Shown: one piece after another, positions 27,804 through 38,332 of the stretch | Position numbering within the stretch: position 1 is the first letter of the stretch | Layout: every line of letters begins with the position of its first letter | Source: Halanaerobiaceae bacterium ANBcell28 | Lineage (GTDB): Bacteria > Bacillota > Halanaerobiia > Halanaerobiales > DTU029 | Direction of reading: 5' to 3' | Length of the DNA: 64,000 nt | Assembly (NCBI GenBank): GCA_037623315.1 | Contig: JBBJJH010000014.1 | Coordinates: 1-64,000 of the forward strand | The notes under the pieces: generated by a model | Seen by the model: the letters and a program-made list of their open reading frames with translations, nothing else | Database searches by the model: none | What the model was told of the DNA's origin: nothing | Program-made: the position numbers and the translations under genes

Positions 27804-29498
27804 TTAGAAAGCATGCCCAATACTAAAGTGAGGTTGACCCCCGCCTTCAAGTTTAATTCCATAGTCCAATCTAACCTGACCAATTGGAGTATTCATTCTA
27901 ATACCAGCTCCATATGAGAAGTTAAGATCTTTTACATCAGTATTTCGCAATCCATCCCAAGCATTACCAGCATCTGCAAAAACAACTCCTGTAAAGTTAT
28001 CTGCTATAGGAACTCGATATTCTGCATTTAACAATAACATTTCTGTACCTGTAAGTTCACCGTGTTGGTATCCTCTCAGGCTTTCTGAACCACCTACCCG
28101 ATACCTTTCAACTGAAGGCAATACACCTTGACTCGCACCAGCTTTAACTCTAAATCCCCAGGCATGCTCATCCCTAAAGCCTGGATAATATCTTCTCATA
28201 TCAAGATTGTATTTAGTAAAGTCAGCATCTCCACCAAGCATTTGCCCGGCATATTCAATAGAAAAAGTATCTATAGAACCACTAGTTGGATTAAACGGAT
28301 GATTAGTAGTATCTCTATTTACCTGTAACGTTAAACTACGAACACTACTTTTTTCAATCTCTGGTTCAACTTCATCATCTTCCTCTATACTAGTTCTAGT
28401 AGAATCCTCTATCTTGAACCTAACTCTACCATTCCAGTCATCAACTAATCTATGTCCTAATGAAATACTCCCCCCACGGCGATGTTCTTCACTTTCATCT
28501 TCCCCTTCTTCTATAGTACTTGTTCTATCATAAAGACTTATACCAAAAGAAGTAGGTGTACCAAATAACCAGGGTTCATTAAAACTTATTGAATAGTTTG
28601 TAACACCACCAAACTCCCAACTAAATCCTATGGTTTGACCTCTACCCATAAAGTTTCTTTCCTGAATATTAATAAAACCTAACCATCCATCTTGTGAACT
28701 CCAGGTAACACCAGCCCCTAAATTACCAGTTTTTCCTTCATTAAGGTCAATGACTATATTCGCTTTATTCTCTCCAGTTTTTATTGGTTCAAGTGTAGGA
28801 TTAAATTCCTCAAAGATATTTAAACGTACAATTCTCTGAAAAGAACGTTGTATTATTTCTGTATTGAGAACATCTCCTTCAAAAAATTCTAATTCTCTTA
28901 TAATTACATAATCCTCAGTTTTATCATTACCTTTTATAATAATTTCATTAATATATCCTTCATTAAGCTCTAAAGTTAAGACACCATCTTCAGAAAGATT
29001 AATATCAGTAAAAGTAGCTAGTACATAGCCATTTTCATGGTATAATTCTTCAATGGCAAGTCTTCCTTCAAATAACTTATCCTGATTGAGAATCTGATCA
29101 ATTTCAATATCAATAAGATCAATTAATTCTTCTGCAGTAAATGACTCACTTCCTTTGAGTATAATGTCTTTAACTAAAGGATATTCCAACAATTCATAGA
29201 TAACCTTTAAGCCACCCTGATAGGGTTGTAATGATACACTAACATCCTGAAAATAGCCTAAATCATAAATCGCATATAAATCAGACTTTATTTTTTCTTC
29301 ATTTAAAAACTCGCCAACTTCTGTTTCAATTAATGACAATATTTCCTGGTCTGCCACATAATCATTTCCTTCCAACGCAATCCCACTAATTATTTGAAAA
29401 TTTATTCCGGCATTAGATAGGACATCTGCACTAGATGGAATAGCAATCAATACAAATGCTAAAGTAAGAGTAAATGTAAGTATAAAATATTTTTTCAA
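27804..29498 (-). CDS. bamA: Outer-membrane protein assembly factor BamA
   Basis: 564 aa, shorter than proteobacterial BamA because only about three POTRA domains (residues 30-265) precede the barrel. The Omp85 barrel has the conserved GGSESLRGYQHGEL segment (the V/L-RGY/F motif), FADAGNAW, and an ending RLDYGIKLEGGGQPHFSIGHAF with terminal Phe. It folds and inserts barrel proteins such as LptD, TamA-type proteins and porins. It overlaps the upstream small membrane protein gene by 4 nt and leads the operon bamA, ompH, coiled-coil, lipoprotein Skp, lpxD. Confidence 0.95.
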   Translation of the reverse strand: MKKYFILTFTLTLAFVLIAIPSSADVLSNAGINFQIISGIALEGNDYVADQEILSLIETEVGEFLNEEKIKSDLYAIYDLGYFQDVSVSLQPYQGGLKVIYELLEYPLVKDIILKGSESFTAEELIDLIDIEIDQILNQDKLFEGRLAIEELYHENGYVLATFTDINLSEDGVLTLELNEGYINEIIIKGNDKTEDYVIIRELEFFEGDVLNTEIIQRSFQRIVRLNIFEEFNPTLEPIKTGENKANIVIDLNEGKTGNLGAGVTWSSQDGWLGFINIQERNFMGRGQTIGFSWEFGGVTNYSISFNEPWLFGTPTSFGISLYDRTSTIEEGEDESEEHRRGGSISLGHRLVDDWNGRVRFKIEDSTRTSIEEDDEVEPEIEKSSVRSLTLQVNRDTTNHPFNPTSGSIDTFSIEYAGQMLGGDADFTKYNLDMRRYYPGFRDEHAWGFRVKAGASQGVLPSVERYRVGGSESLRGYQHGELTGTEMLLLNAEYRVPIADNFTGVVFADAGNAWDGLRNTDVKDLNFSYGAGIRMNTPIGQVRLDYGIKLEGGGQPHFSIGHAF

Positions 29499-29899
29499 TT
29501 TAAATTCCCCCTGTCAATATTATTATCTATCATAAAATCTACGTTTATTAAGCGTATTTCATTCTCTTCCTGATACTGACTTGCTCTTTCTCTAAAACCA
29601 TCTGTAAGTTGAAGTTCTATTGTCTCAGCAACATTACTTGGTGTATATAAATAAGTCGCTGAGAGAAAAACAAGTGCTATAGCCAATGCAGAAGCAAAGA
29701 GATAATGTCTTTTCTTACTTTTTTGCTTGCTTTTTTCTTCTCTTCTTTGGGAAACACTTCCTTCCCAGGCTTTACGAACTTCAGCTTCTGCCAAAGATAA
29801 ATATAACTCACCATCAAGCAAACTTCCATAATTTATTTTTTCTTCAGCCTTATCTAACCAATCGCGTGCAAAGGAAATATGCTTAAGAATACTAATCAC
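29495..29899 (-). CDS. Small single-pass membrane protein upstream of bamA
   Basis: 134 aa. A soluble N-terminus of about 65 residues (MISILKHISFARDWLDKAEE) ends in a Lys/Arg-rich stretch. One membrane segment (about 67-87, LFASALAIALVFLSATYLY) and a 45-residue outer domain follow. It has no family that I recognise. It overlaps bamA by 4 nt and lies 190 bp downstream of a sigma-factor gene. Its topology, soluble inside and short outside, fits an anti-sigma factor, but no zinc or ASD motif is visible. The start is GTG after AAGGTGG. Confidence 0.65.
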   Translation of the reverse strand: MISILKHISFARDWLDKAEEKINYGSLLDGELYLSLAEAEVRKAWEGSVSQRREEKSKQKSKKRHYLFASALAIALVFLSATYLYTPSNVAETIELQLTDGFRERASQYQEENEIRLINVDFMIDNNIDRGNLN

Positions 29900-30089
29900 A
29901 CTAATTTCTCACCACCTTATTTTAGTCTAAAAAGCATGTTTTTGCTTTCAGTATAATATCCCTAATAAGAGAGTAATTTTGACATCCTGTTTTCTATCAT
30001 TATAGCTGTTTTAAGTGTATTAGAAGCAATTTACTCTATATTTCTCCTGTTTTGTACTCATTTGCGCCGTTTTTCTTATCTATCATAAT

Positions 30090-30677
30090 TTACTTCCATT
30101 TCATAATAAAGCGAGACAATTTTCCACGCAATCTTTTAATTGCTTTTTTCTGCAATCTATAAAGATAAGAAAGACTTATTTCCATTTCTAAAGCCAGACT
30201 ATCTGCCTTTTTATCTGCTAGATATATTCCCTCTATAATCGCTTTTTCTCGGTCTGGAAGCTCTTTTAGACTTTTTATTATTCTATCAAAAGCATCTTTA
30301 TCGACTACTTTATCTTCAAACTCATCTGGATATATATCCAAGGGAAAGGATAGTTCCTTAATGCCATTTTTCAAATAATCTAGGCCTCTCCCCCTAATGT
30401 GATAAATAGCAAAAGTACTAAATTTAGTACCACGTGAAGGATTATAGGTATCAACAGCATCAATCAAGCCTATATTTCCTTCTTGAATTAAATCCATTAA
30501 AACATCCTGTCTATCACTAATCTGCTTAGCTACTTTAAAAACAAGAGGTTGATAAGCTTTAATTAATTCTTGTCGTGATTGATAGTCATCCTCTTGTTTA
30601 TATTTCTGCCATAAAAATTCTTCATCCTCAGGAGCTAATATATTAATTTTACTTAATTCTTTGAAATAAAGATCCAT
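30090..30677 (-). CDS. Sigma-70 family RNA polymerase sigma factor
   Basis: 195 aa. Region 2 is clear, with LIQEGNIGLIDAVDTYNPSRG and FSTFAIYHIRGRGLDYLK (-10 recognition helix). A short linker and a region 4 helix-turn-helix follow (ALEMEISLSYLYRLQKKAIKRL). Region 1.1 is absent and region 3 appears short or missing. It does not match sporulation sigmas (E, F, G, K) by length or sequence that I can see. It starts 14 bp after the tamB stop, so it is read with tamB. This suggests control of envelope genes, which is inference. Confidence 0.85.
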   Translation of the reverse strand: MDLYFKELSKINILAPEDEEFLWQKYKQEDDYQSRQELIKAYQPLVFKVAKQISDRQDVLMDLIQEGNIGLIDAVDTYNPSRGTKFSTFAIYHIRGRGLDYLKNGIKELSFPLDIYPDEFEDKVVDKDAFDRIIKSLKELPDREKAIIEGIYLADKKADSLALEMEISLSYLYRLQKKAIKRLRGKLSRFIMKWK

Positions 30678-30691
30678 CTTTATTATCCTTT

Positions 30692-33600
30692 CTAAAACTG
30701 TATATTAGTCTCTACACTAAAAGAGTATCTATCCCGTCCCATCCAATTACTTTGCAATGTGAACTCATCATTAAGATAAAATATCAATGATAATTCTCCT
30801 GGATCTTCCCTCCATAAATTATCAAAATCAGATTTAAACACATCTGAATATTGTAGATATAATCTGTTGTTAATATATTTTCCAATATATATGGCAACTT
30901 CGTTACTCCAGCCAAAATCATAGGTGTTTACTTCCAAATGATCAAGTTCAAGTGCCTCTCTAAAAGCCTCCTGAATATTCCCAATAAAATCTAACTGAAA
31001 TCTATTTTGAAGCATTCTAAATAATTCAGTCTCAACTATACCAGTCCAATTACCAGTCATAAACTCTCCTAATCCTCCTCTTTGTGTTAAAAGCAGAAGG
31101 ATCTCATCTGGATCCAGAGCAGGAGATGAAGTAAATGTAGTATCCATATTTGTTGCCTTACCTCTTAAGCGAACTTCTACAATAGTACCCCTAACATTAG
31201 TTCTAGCTTCTGCAGATATATTAGGAATTAAAGCATCATCACCGTAAAAACTTCTTTCAAAAGTGGCTGTACCTTCATTTAAGTTAAAAACATTATTATA
31301 AAATTCAAATCTACCTTGCTTACTTGATAATTGTCCTATAATATCTACTTCTTTATCATAATATAAAACATTTAGCATACCTTCCTGGACAGCTATATCT
31401 AAATAATTATTTTTTAAAGAAACATTTTCTCCAGGATATAGATTAAGGTCAAGTTCAAAAGAGAAAGTACCCTTAGGTTCTTCCCATTCTATTGGCATTC
31501 CTACTTTCAAGTTATGAGTAAGAATATCTCCTTTTAGTAAGGGATTATCCAATGGACCTATAATCCTTACATCTGGATCAAAATAGCCATCAAAGGAACC
31601 ATAATTAAAAGGTAAATCTTCACCAACTGCACGTAATTCTAAATTATCATTAGCTCTAAAAGGTCTTATCAAACCCTGAATGAAAAATTCACCATCACCA
31701 TACATTGCATTGATATTAGGCACTTGTATTTCTTGACCGTTAAATAAAAGATCTCCATTTATTTTTGATAATCTATCAGGCAAATCCATATCAAGACCAA
31801 CATCATTTAAGCTCACTTTTCCCACAAGGGATGGCTGTTCTAAACCTCCTGTAAAACTTATTTCTCCAGATAGATCACCAGAGAAGTCTGGCCAGGAAGA
31901 ATCATAACTCGAAATTATTTCCAACGGAAAATTCCTACTTTCTGCTGAGAACTTCACCCCTTCTGCACCTTCTGCAATAGAGAAGTAACTATTAAAAGCA
32001 AGACTACGCTCTGCCGATAAGAGGATCTGTTGATTCATGTTGAAATCACTAGCATTTTTTAGCTCTATTTGGCCAAATATCCTCTCAGCCATTATATTTT
32101 CCAAATAAGCTTCTTCAATATTAGTATCTATATAGAGTGTATAATCAGCAAAGTCCCCCTGTATATACCCATCAAAATTCATTTTACCATCAAAACTCAA
32201 ACCTGTAAATTCACGCAAAATATTATCTACAGCAAAGTTCTCTCCCTTTAATTCTAGATCTATAAATTCTCCTATTTCACCAAACAAAACAATTTTTTCA
32301 TCTTCTTCAAGCTTATTTTTAACTATAAATTCTAATTGAGATGATATATCTGATAAGTATCCATTTATATCTGCCTTAACTTGGAATCTATAATTTTCAA
32401 AAAGATTTGCATGGGGAATTTGAACAATAGGAATTTGATCAACATTAGCATCTTCAGTAAGGAATATAAAATCAAAGTATGCTTTTGATAACAAATCATT
32501 AATATCCCCTTGTATTTTATAAACACCATCTCCATATTGCCATAAAAGATCTCTAATACTAATAGTATCTGAACTATATAATAATTCACCATTCAAATTC
32601 CCAATATCTTCATATTGATAAGTTAAGCCATAGGTATTTATATCAGCAGATAGTTCTAAATCAGCAAAAGTACCACTAATAGCTCCACTTAGATTCAATA
32701 AACCATCAAGATCAAGTTCAATCACTTCTCTTACAATTGATTGAATGGGAAAATCTTCTAACGCATATTGTAAATCAAATTCTTCAAAATCCCAAAGTCC
32801 ATCCACCTGTAAAGTAGAATTCCCTTTATGGACGAACAATTCGTTTACTAATAAAGCTTCCTCTTTTTGCTCAATAACAGCATTAAGAGCATCTAAAGGA
32901 ATCTTGATGTCTTTATAATCCAAAGTAGTATTCTCAGAATTTAATTTTACTAAAATTTTAGGCTTATTTATTAAGCCATCAAGAGAAAGTTCTAAATCAA
33001 TATCTCCTGTAAAAGGTAAAGGCTCTTCAATTAAACCTTCTCTTATTAAAATATTATTCATAAGCCCATATTCAAAGGAATCACTACTTATATTAGCTCT
33101 TGTTAAAATTTCATCATTTATAAATCTTAAATTAGCTTCTGCCCAGATTGGAATTCCTTGAAAATCAAATGATAAACCATCTAAACGAAATTCATCTTCT
33201 TGATAAGCAAGATTTGCTGTCAACATATTATAGCGATATCCTAGAGCAAAACCTTCATCTACAGAAATATCTGCATTAATTGATAGACCATCTGCCCCTC
33301 TTTGTATTCCTGCTGATAACTTAGCATCACCACTAATTAATTGATTTTGATGATTTTTTTGCCAAGTTGGAGCAAGTGCAGACATCAATAAGGACAAGTG
33401 TACTGAATCCGTATTCAACTTGATATCAAATTCAGGTTTATCTATGGCTAACTCGCCTGCCATATTTATTTCACCCCACTTATCTATAAAAGACAAGTCC
33501 TGAAACATTATAACCTTATCTGCCAGATAAAAGTCACTACTAATCTTACTAAGATTTATCTCTTCAGACAATTCGATATCTCCTAATTCTTTCTTTTCAG

Positions 33601-35188
33601 CTAATATAAATTTTGTATTATCCATTTCTATGCTAGCAGATGCATTTAACTTATCTAAAGAAAAGCCTTTCCCAGCCAAGCTTGCACTTATAGAAGTTCG
33701 AGCAGAAATTTGCGAGAACATTTCTTCTTGTATATCGATATTAAATTCTTTTAAGATAGCTAAATCTAAATCGCGGGTCTCTAATTCAATACTATACTTA
33801 GTATCATTATTATTATAAACACCTGCAAGCTCAATTTGACTTTTCTTATCTAACAAAAAATTCAAATGATCTAAATATACTTTATTATTGTAAAACCTTA
33901 ATCTACTTACCAAATTATCAATTGCTATGCCATTTAACTCAGCATCAAGCAAAGAGAAATCTAAATTAATATCTATATCATCAATTGGCCCTTTAGCTGT
34001 TAAATCAAAAGCACTTCTTCCCGAAACATTTATATTGTCCTGATATAAGTATTTCAAATTACTAAGTTCTAACTGTGTAGAACGGAATCTAGCATAAATA
34101 TCACCTGTATTATTTTCTAATATTCTATAATAAGCATCTAACTTAAAAGCACTATCATCTAAATAAAACTCTATTTCATTAGCACTAAAAGTATTCTTGC
34201 TAGATTGATAAATTATCTCTCCGTTAATTTTTTCAAAAGAAAATCCCTTAACTAAGCCATTTAGATCTACAGGAAGGTTTTCCAGGTGATTGTTATAATG
34301 TTCGTCATTTCCAGATAATGCAAATCGAATATCCTTTAAATCTATACTCAGGTCATAATTCTCTACTTCAAGACCAGTTCCCTTTATCCACAATCTAGGA
34401 TAAATATATCCTTCCATACTATCGAGTCCTATATCAGTAAGTTCTGAAGTGAACTTATTAATTAAATCTATTGCTGACATTTCAATTTGACTGCTTTCTA
34501 CATAAATATTCCAATCGTCATTATTCAAAAATACAACTGTTTTCAAACTATCTAGTTCAAAATCCTTTAATTCTATATCTTGCCACTTAAATTTATCAGC
34601 ATTTATAGCAGTATCTAGCTGTATCTGCATTTGTTTATTATTATCAGCCTTAAACAAAAGATTCATATTTGGCAAAGTACTTGTTATTCTTTCATTGGAA
34701 AAGTTAAATTCCCCTTCTTCTATTGCTATATCAAAAGGTATAAAGCTATATATTTCTGACATGAAGCCTGCTGGATTAAAATCTTCTAAGCCATTAATAC
34801 CATTTTCACCAAGATCAACTCCATGAATACTATCATTAGTAACTTGAATATTCAACTGGGGTTTACTAAGATGAACTTGTTGAATTATATTAGGTGAAAT
34901 GCCTGAACCAGCAAATATGTTAAAGACATCATAATATATTTCAAACTCTGGAATAAAAAGTGAAAATTGATCATCTTCTGACCTTATTTCTACTTCCTCT
35001 AGTCTAAGAAGATTAATAGGCCAAATATTTGCCTCTTCAACATCTATCTCTACTTGATAATTTTTTTCTAAATATGCTATTAATTCATCCCCAATTCCTG
35101 TCACTAAGGAAGCACTCCTATATAAAAAGGAAAAGCTTATTATTGCGAACATTATTAAAGCAATAAAGAAAAGACTCTTGTATTTCAT
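30692..35188 (-). CDS. tamB: TamB-like translocation and assembly protein
   Basis: 1498 aa. An N-terminal membrane anchor (about 5-25) is followed by a very long AsmA/TamB beta-rich region of repeated strands, which probably forms an extended groove. The C-terminal DUF490/TamB domain is recognisable: a run PNISAEARTNVRGTIVEVRL, then PDEILLLLTQRGGLGEF, and an ending SFSVETNIQF with terminal Phe. TamB-type proteins span the periplasm and are linked to phospholipid transport and barrel assembly. In diderm Firmicutes tamB is a marker of the outer-membrane gene cluster. It is read with the sigma-factor gene and has its own promoter. Confidence 0.93.
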   Translation of the reverse strand: MKYKSLFFIALIMFAIISFSFLYRSASLVTGIGDELIAYLEKNYQVEIDVEEANIWPINLLRLEEVEIRSEDDQFSLFIPEFEIYYDVFNIFAGSGISPNIIQQVHLSKPQLNIQVTNDSIHGVDLGENGINGLEDFNPAGFMSEIYSFIPFDIAIEEGEFNFSNERITSTLPNMNLLFKADNNKQMQIQLDTAINADKFKWQDIELKDFELDSLKTVVFLNNDDWNIYVESSQIEMSAIDLINKFTSELTDIGLDSMEGYIYPRLWIKGTGLEVENYDLSIDLKDIRFALSGNDEHYNNHLENLPVDLNGLVKGFSFEKINGEIIYQSSKNTFSANEIEFYLDDSAFKLDAYYRILENNTGDIYARFRSTQLELSNLKYLYQDNINVSGRSAFDLTAKGPIDDIDINLDFSLLDAELNGIAIDNLVSRLRFYNNKVYLDHLNFLLDKKSQIELAGVYNNNDTKYSIELETRDLDLAILKEFNIDIQEEMFSQISARTSISASLAGKGFSLDKLNASASIEMDNTKFILAEKKELGDIELSEEINLSKISSDFYLADKVIMFQDLSFIDKWGEINMAGELAIDKPEFDIKLNTDSVHLSLLMSALAPTWQKNHQNQLISGDAKLSAGIQRGADGLSINADISVDEGFALGYRYNMLTANLAYQEDEFRLDGLSFDFQGIPIWAEANLRFINDEILTRANISSDSFEYGLMNNILIREGLIEEPLPFTGDIDLELSLDGLINKPKILVKLNSENTTLDYKDIKIPLDALNAVIEQKEEALLVNELFVHKGNSTLQVDGLWDFEEFDLQYALEDFPIQSIVREVIELDLDGLLNLSGAISGTFADLELSADINTYGLTYQYEDIGNLNGELLYSSDTISIRDLLWQYGDGVYKIQGDINDLLSKAYFDFIFLTEDANVDQIPIVQIPHANLFENYRFQVKADINGYLSDISSQLEFIVKNKLEEDEKIVLFGEIGEFIDLELKGENFAVDNILREFTGLSFDGKMNFDGYIQGDFADYTLYIDTNIEEAYLENIMAERIFGQIELKNASDFNMNQQILLSAERSLAFNSYFSIAEGAEGVKFSAESRNFPLEIISSYDSSWPDFSGDLSGEISFTGGLEQPSLVGKVSLNDVGLDMDLPDRLSKINGDLLFNGQEIQVPNINAMYGDGEFFIQGLIRPFRANDNLELRAVGEDLPFNYGSFDGYFDPDVRIIGPLDNPLLKGDILTHNLKVGMPIEWEEPKGTFSFELDLNLYPGENVSLKNNYLDIAVQEGMLNVLYYDKEVDIIGQLSSKQGRFEFYNNVFNLNEGTATFERSFYGDDALIPNISAEARTNVRGTIVEVRLRGKATNMDTTFTSSPALDPDEILLLLTQRGGLGEFMTGNWTGIVETELFRMLQNRFQLDFIGNIQEAFREALELDHLEVNTYDFGWSNEVAIYIGKYINNRLYLQYSDVFKSDFDNLWREDPGELSLIFYLNDEFTLQSNWMGRDRYSFSVETNIQF

Positions 35189-35221
35189 ATGAGAACCTCC
35201 AAATATCTATTACCATTTCCA

Positions 35222-35250
35222 ATGATATTATATTTCTTAATTTAATTCAA
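35222..35250 (-). promoter_or_regulatory. Sigma-A-type promoter of tamB
   Basis: On the minus strand TTGAAT (35245-35250), 17 nt, then TATCAT (35222-35227). The site is 34 bp before the tamB ATG. Confidence 0.55.
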
Positions 35251-35276
35251 GCTTTAAATAATGTATTTAATGGAAA

Positions 35277-35304
35277 TACCCTGATAGAATTTCCTATCAG
35301 GGTA
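35277..35304 (-). terminator. Intrinsic terminator after the S55 peptidase gene
   Basis: A perfect 11-bp stem (35277-35287 with 35294-35304) and 6-nt loop. On the minus strand it is followed by TTTCCATT, a modest T tail. It ends the mreB-S55 unit and separates it from tamB. Confidence 0.75.
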
Positions 35305-35370
35305 CATTAATATAACGAATAATGCTTATTACAGCCTATTTTACAACACCACTCGCCTTTATCACTATTA

Positions 35371-37236
35371 TCATTGCTCTCCGTCATCACTACTTATTTC
35401 ATTATTTTCTTCATGGTGTTCAAATTCAACTGCCTCTATATTAATATCCATTATCAAACTACCTTCTAAAACATAATCAGTAGAGACAACTTTTCTTATA
35501 TCACTGCTGTCTTTTGATAAAGCTTCTATATCTTCTGAAATATTATTACTGTCATCTTCTGCATATATATAGTCCTCATCTTGCTTGTCTATCTCCAGTT
35601 CCTCTTCATCTTGAATATTCTCCTGATTTTCATCCTCTTCTAATTCCTCTGTTTCCTCTGTTGGGTAATTATAAACTGGCATTGAATACCCTGGATAAAG
35701 CTTTAAAATCAAATCATTATTTTTTGGTCTTTCTAAAAAATCCTCAATAATAGAATCAAGATCTTTATATCCTTCTATTATAGCCCTATTAGTCTCATCT
35801 TGCCCTGCTATTTGATCTGGAATCATTTGATATGATTCGCCAGTCAAACCACCATCTATAAGCAGTGTGGCTATACCTGTATTAACATCGTCTGGCAATT
35901 CAATAGATACCATTTTGCTAAAAGGCTCAGAACGATATGGAAGAAGAGTCAACTCTATATCTACTGTGTCGCCAGGATTTATAATCTCATTTAAAACCTT
36001 TGCTTCCTGTATCAAAGCAACCCTATCTTCATTCTCAATCTCTATATCTAATTGAATATCTATAAAATTAACTTCTTGAAATGGATTACTAGTAATTATA
36101 TTTATAATTCTATAAACCTCATATAATGCCACAGCAGCAATATCATGTCTACTATAAAAGACATTGCTTCTTTCTATTCCAAAATCAGGTAATCCTTTGG
36201 CTGTAATTTTATAATTAACATTAGCAGTTCCCCTACCTATTCTATCTAAGGTAGAATCAATTGTCTGCAAAGAGATATTTGTAATTAAAGATGTTAGCAA
36301 GTCTTCATCCCTAACCAATTGAACATTTACAGTATTTTCTATTTTTCTTTCCTCATCACTTACACTAACTCTTAAAGGAATTATTCTTGGAAAATTGTCC
36401 AATCTACCAGCCACTCCGGCACCTCTATCAACATCGACGATTCCAATTATGTCATTGCTTGCGGCTCCTAATTTAAAAGGAGTTTGAATACTAGGGATAA
36501 TTGTATTAATATATGCTCTACTTAAAATATATTCAACATCACCTTTATTTAAAAAAGAATGTCCAAAAGCTAAAATATGATTATCTTCATCTAGATATGT
36601 TAGTGTCCCAATAGAAGCTACATTTACATCTCCTCTAGCAAGCTGAACTGCTACAGCACTGCCAGGTTCTAATGGAAGTGTTTCCGTATTATGCCTGGAT
36701 ACTCCACCTGACTGTAATACTTCAAAACCTAAACCTTCAAATTCTTTTTTAAGTCTATCTAAACTTCTACCTGTAAATCCACTAAGATAAATAGGTGTCC
36801 TTAATTGATCAAGTAGTTGATTTTCTATAGCTTCTTGCTTTGGATTTTCTAGCAATTTCAACATTTCTTCTATTGGCTTAATCATCGCAAAGCGATGATC
36901 ACTCAAAGACCATCCATAAGCAATAGCACCAATTAATTTTCCATCTATATATACAGGACTCCCACTCATACCAGAAGCAATACCGCCTACATCATCTATC
37001 TTCTTACCTTCAGCCTTAAACAATATTAAATCACTAGAATTTCCAGTTTGAGAAACTATGTCTATTATAGTCAAGGGGAACTCTTCAACTTCATAGGCGT
37101 GAAATACTGTTCGGGCCACCCCTTTCATTCCTGGCTCAATTTCATCTAAAGTCATAATTTCTGTTGCTTCTACAGTCATAATAGGTATAATAAGAAATAT
37201 TAGTGCAAATATAAAAGATAATTTTTTCATTTTCAA
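35371..37236 (-). CDS. SpoIVB-type S55 serine peptidase domain protein
   Basis: 621 aa. A signal peptide (1-24) is followed by an S55 domain. The Ser motif GIASGMSGSPVYIDGKLIGA lies near residue 90, and the His segment HILAFGHSFLNKGD comes later, near residue 225. In Bacillus SpoIVB the His precedes the Ser, so the order here is inverted. Residues 300-500 form a beta-rich region. The last 120 residues are an acidic, low-complexity tail. The usual N-terminal PDZ of SpoIVB is not apparent, though a PDZ-like piece follows the Ser motif (LDRLKKEFEGLGFEVLQSGG). It is 30 bp downstream of mreB and probably co-transcribed. The substrate is unknown. Confidence 0.8.
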   Translation of the reverse strand: MKMKKLSFIFALIFLIIPIMTVEATEIMTLDEIEPGMKGVARTVFHAYEVEEFPLTIIDIVSQTGNSSDLILFKAEGKKIDDVGGIASGMSGSPVYIDGKLIGAIAYGWSLSDHRFAMIKPIEEMLKLLENPKQEAIENQLLDQLRTPIYLSGFTGRSLDRLKKEFEGLGFEVLQSGGVSRHNTETLPLEPGSAVAVQLARGDVNVASIGTLTYLDEDNHILAFGHSFLNKGDVEYILSRAYINTIIPSIQTPFKLGAASNDIIGIVDVDRGAGVAGRLDNFPRIIPLRVSVSDEERKIENTVNVQLVRDEDLLTSLITNISLQTIDSTLDRIGRGTANVNYKITAKGLPDFGIERSNVFYSRHDIAAVALYEVYRIINIITSNPFQEVNFIDIQLDIEIENEDRVALIQEAKVLNEIINPGDTVDIELTLLPYRSEPFSKMVSIELPDDVNTGIATLLIDGGLTGESYQMIPDQIAGQDETNRAIIEGYKDLDSIIEDFLERPKNNDLILKLYPGYSMPVYNYPTEETEELEEDENQENIQDEEELEIDKQDEDYIYAEDDSNNISEDIEALSKDSSDIRKVVSTDYVLEGSLIMDINIEAVEFEHHEENNEISSDDGEQ

Positions 37237-37266
37237 AATACCAAATCCTTTCTATAGTCAAAAAAA

Positions 37267-38295
37267 TCAGGTTTTAAAACTATGTTTTTCGCTAGACATT
37301 AAAGAATCAGCAAGACTATCTATTTCTTCCAGTGCCTGTCCTGTACCAATAGCTACACAAGCTAGTGGATCATCTGCTATAAATACTGGAATATCAGTTT
37401 CTTTGCTTAATAGTTTTGCCAATCCGTCCAGTAACGCACCTCCTCCAGTCATAATAATTCCTTTATCCATAATATCAGAAGATAATTCAGGAGGGGTTTT
37501 TTCTAATACTCGCCTAACTGCATCTAATATTGCATGAGTAGGCTCCGCAAAAGCTTTAACGGTTTCCTTTGAATCAAGTACGAGGTTTTCTGGCAAACCT
37601 GACACTACACTACGACCTCTAACTTCATACTCTTTATTTTCATCTACAAATGCTGAACCAATAGTCATTTTAATTTCTTCTGCAGTTTTTTCTCCAATTA
37701 TTAAATTATAATTTTCCCTAATATAACGAATTATAGCTTCATCAAAACGGTCTCCACCAATTCTTAATGATTCGCTAACTACAATACCTCCTAGAGATAT
37801 GACAGCAATTTCTGAAGTTCCGCCTCCTATATCAATTACCATATTACCGCTGGGCTCTCCAATGGGTAAACCTGCTCCTATTGCTGCCGCTAATGGTTCC
37901 TCAATCAAAAATGTCTTACGAGCACCAACCTGCATTGCAGATTCTATAACAGCTCTTTTCTCTACTCCTGTGATACCAACTGGTACACAAATCATAACAG
38001 TTGGTTTAAAGAGTTTATTACGCTTAATTGCTTTAGTGATGAAATGTTTTAACATTATTTCAGTAACTTCAAAATTAGCAATTACACCATCTTTTAAAGG
38101 TCTAATAGCAACTATATTACCAGGTGTTCTACCCAACATTCTTCTAGCTTCAGTACCTACAGCAACGGGTTTATCTGAACTAGTATCCATGGCTACAACA
38201 GATGGTTCCTGCAATACTATACCTTTACCTTTTTCAAAAACAAGTATGTTAGCTGTCCCTAAATCTATACCAATCCTCTTGGAAAGTCCCAGCAT
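37267..38295 (-). CDS. mreB: Rod-shape determining protein MreB/Mbl
   Basis: 342 aa. An actin-fold ATPase that forms membrane filaments guiding cell-wall synthesis. It has the phosphate-1 motif [40 protein letters not shown] and the adenosine motif [14 protein letters not shown]. By synteny it corresponds to mbl of Bacillus, which also lies next to spoIIID. It is preceded by a sigma-H-like promoter and followed by the S55 peptidase gene 30 bp on. Confidence 0.95.
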   Translation of the reverse strand: MLGLSKRIGIDLGTANILVFEKGKGIVLQEPSVVAMDTSSDKPVAVGTEARRMLGRTPGNIVAIRPLKDGVIANFEVTEIMLKHFITKAIKRNKLFKPTVMICVPVGITGVEKRAVIESAMQVGARKTFLIEEPLAAAIGAGLPIGEPSGNMVIDIGGGTSEIAVISLGGIVVSESLRIGGDRFDEAIIRYIRENYNLIIGEKTAEEIKMTIGSAFVDENKEYEVRGRSVVSGLPENLVLDSKETVKAFAEPTHAILDAVRRVLEKTPPELSSDIMDKGIIMTGGGALLDGLAKLLSKETDIPVFIADDPLACVAIGTGQALEEIDSLADSLMSSEKHSFKT

Positions 38296-38332
38296 TTTAC
38301 ATTATCCCCCTTGTATAACTTGCTATTATTAT

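Noticed and set aside
32365-32592. A 75-aa minus-strand ORF inside tamB
   Set aside because: It lies in an alternative frame of a clear 1498-aa gene, with no ribosome site.
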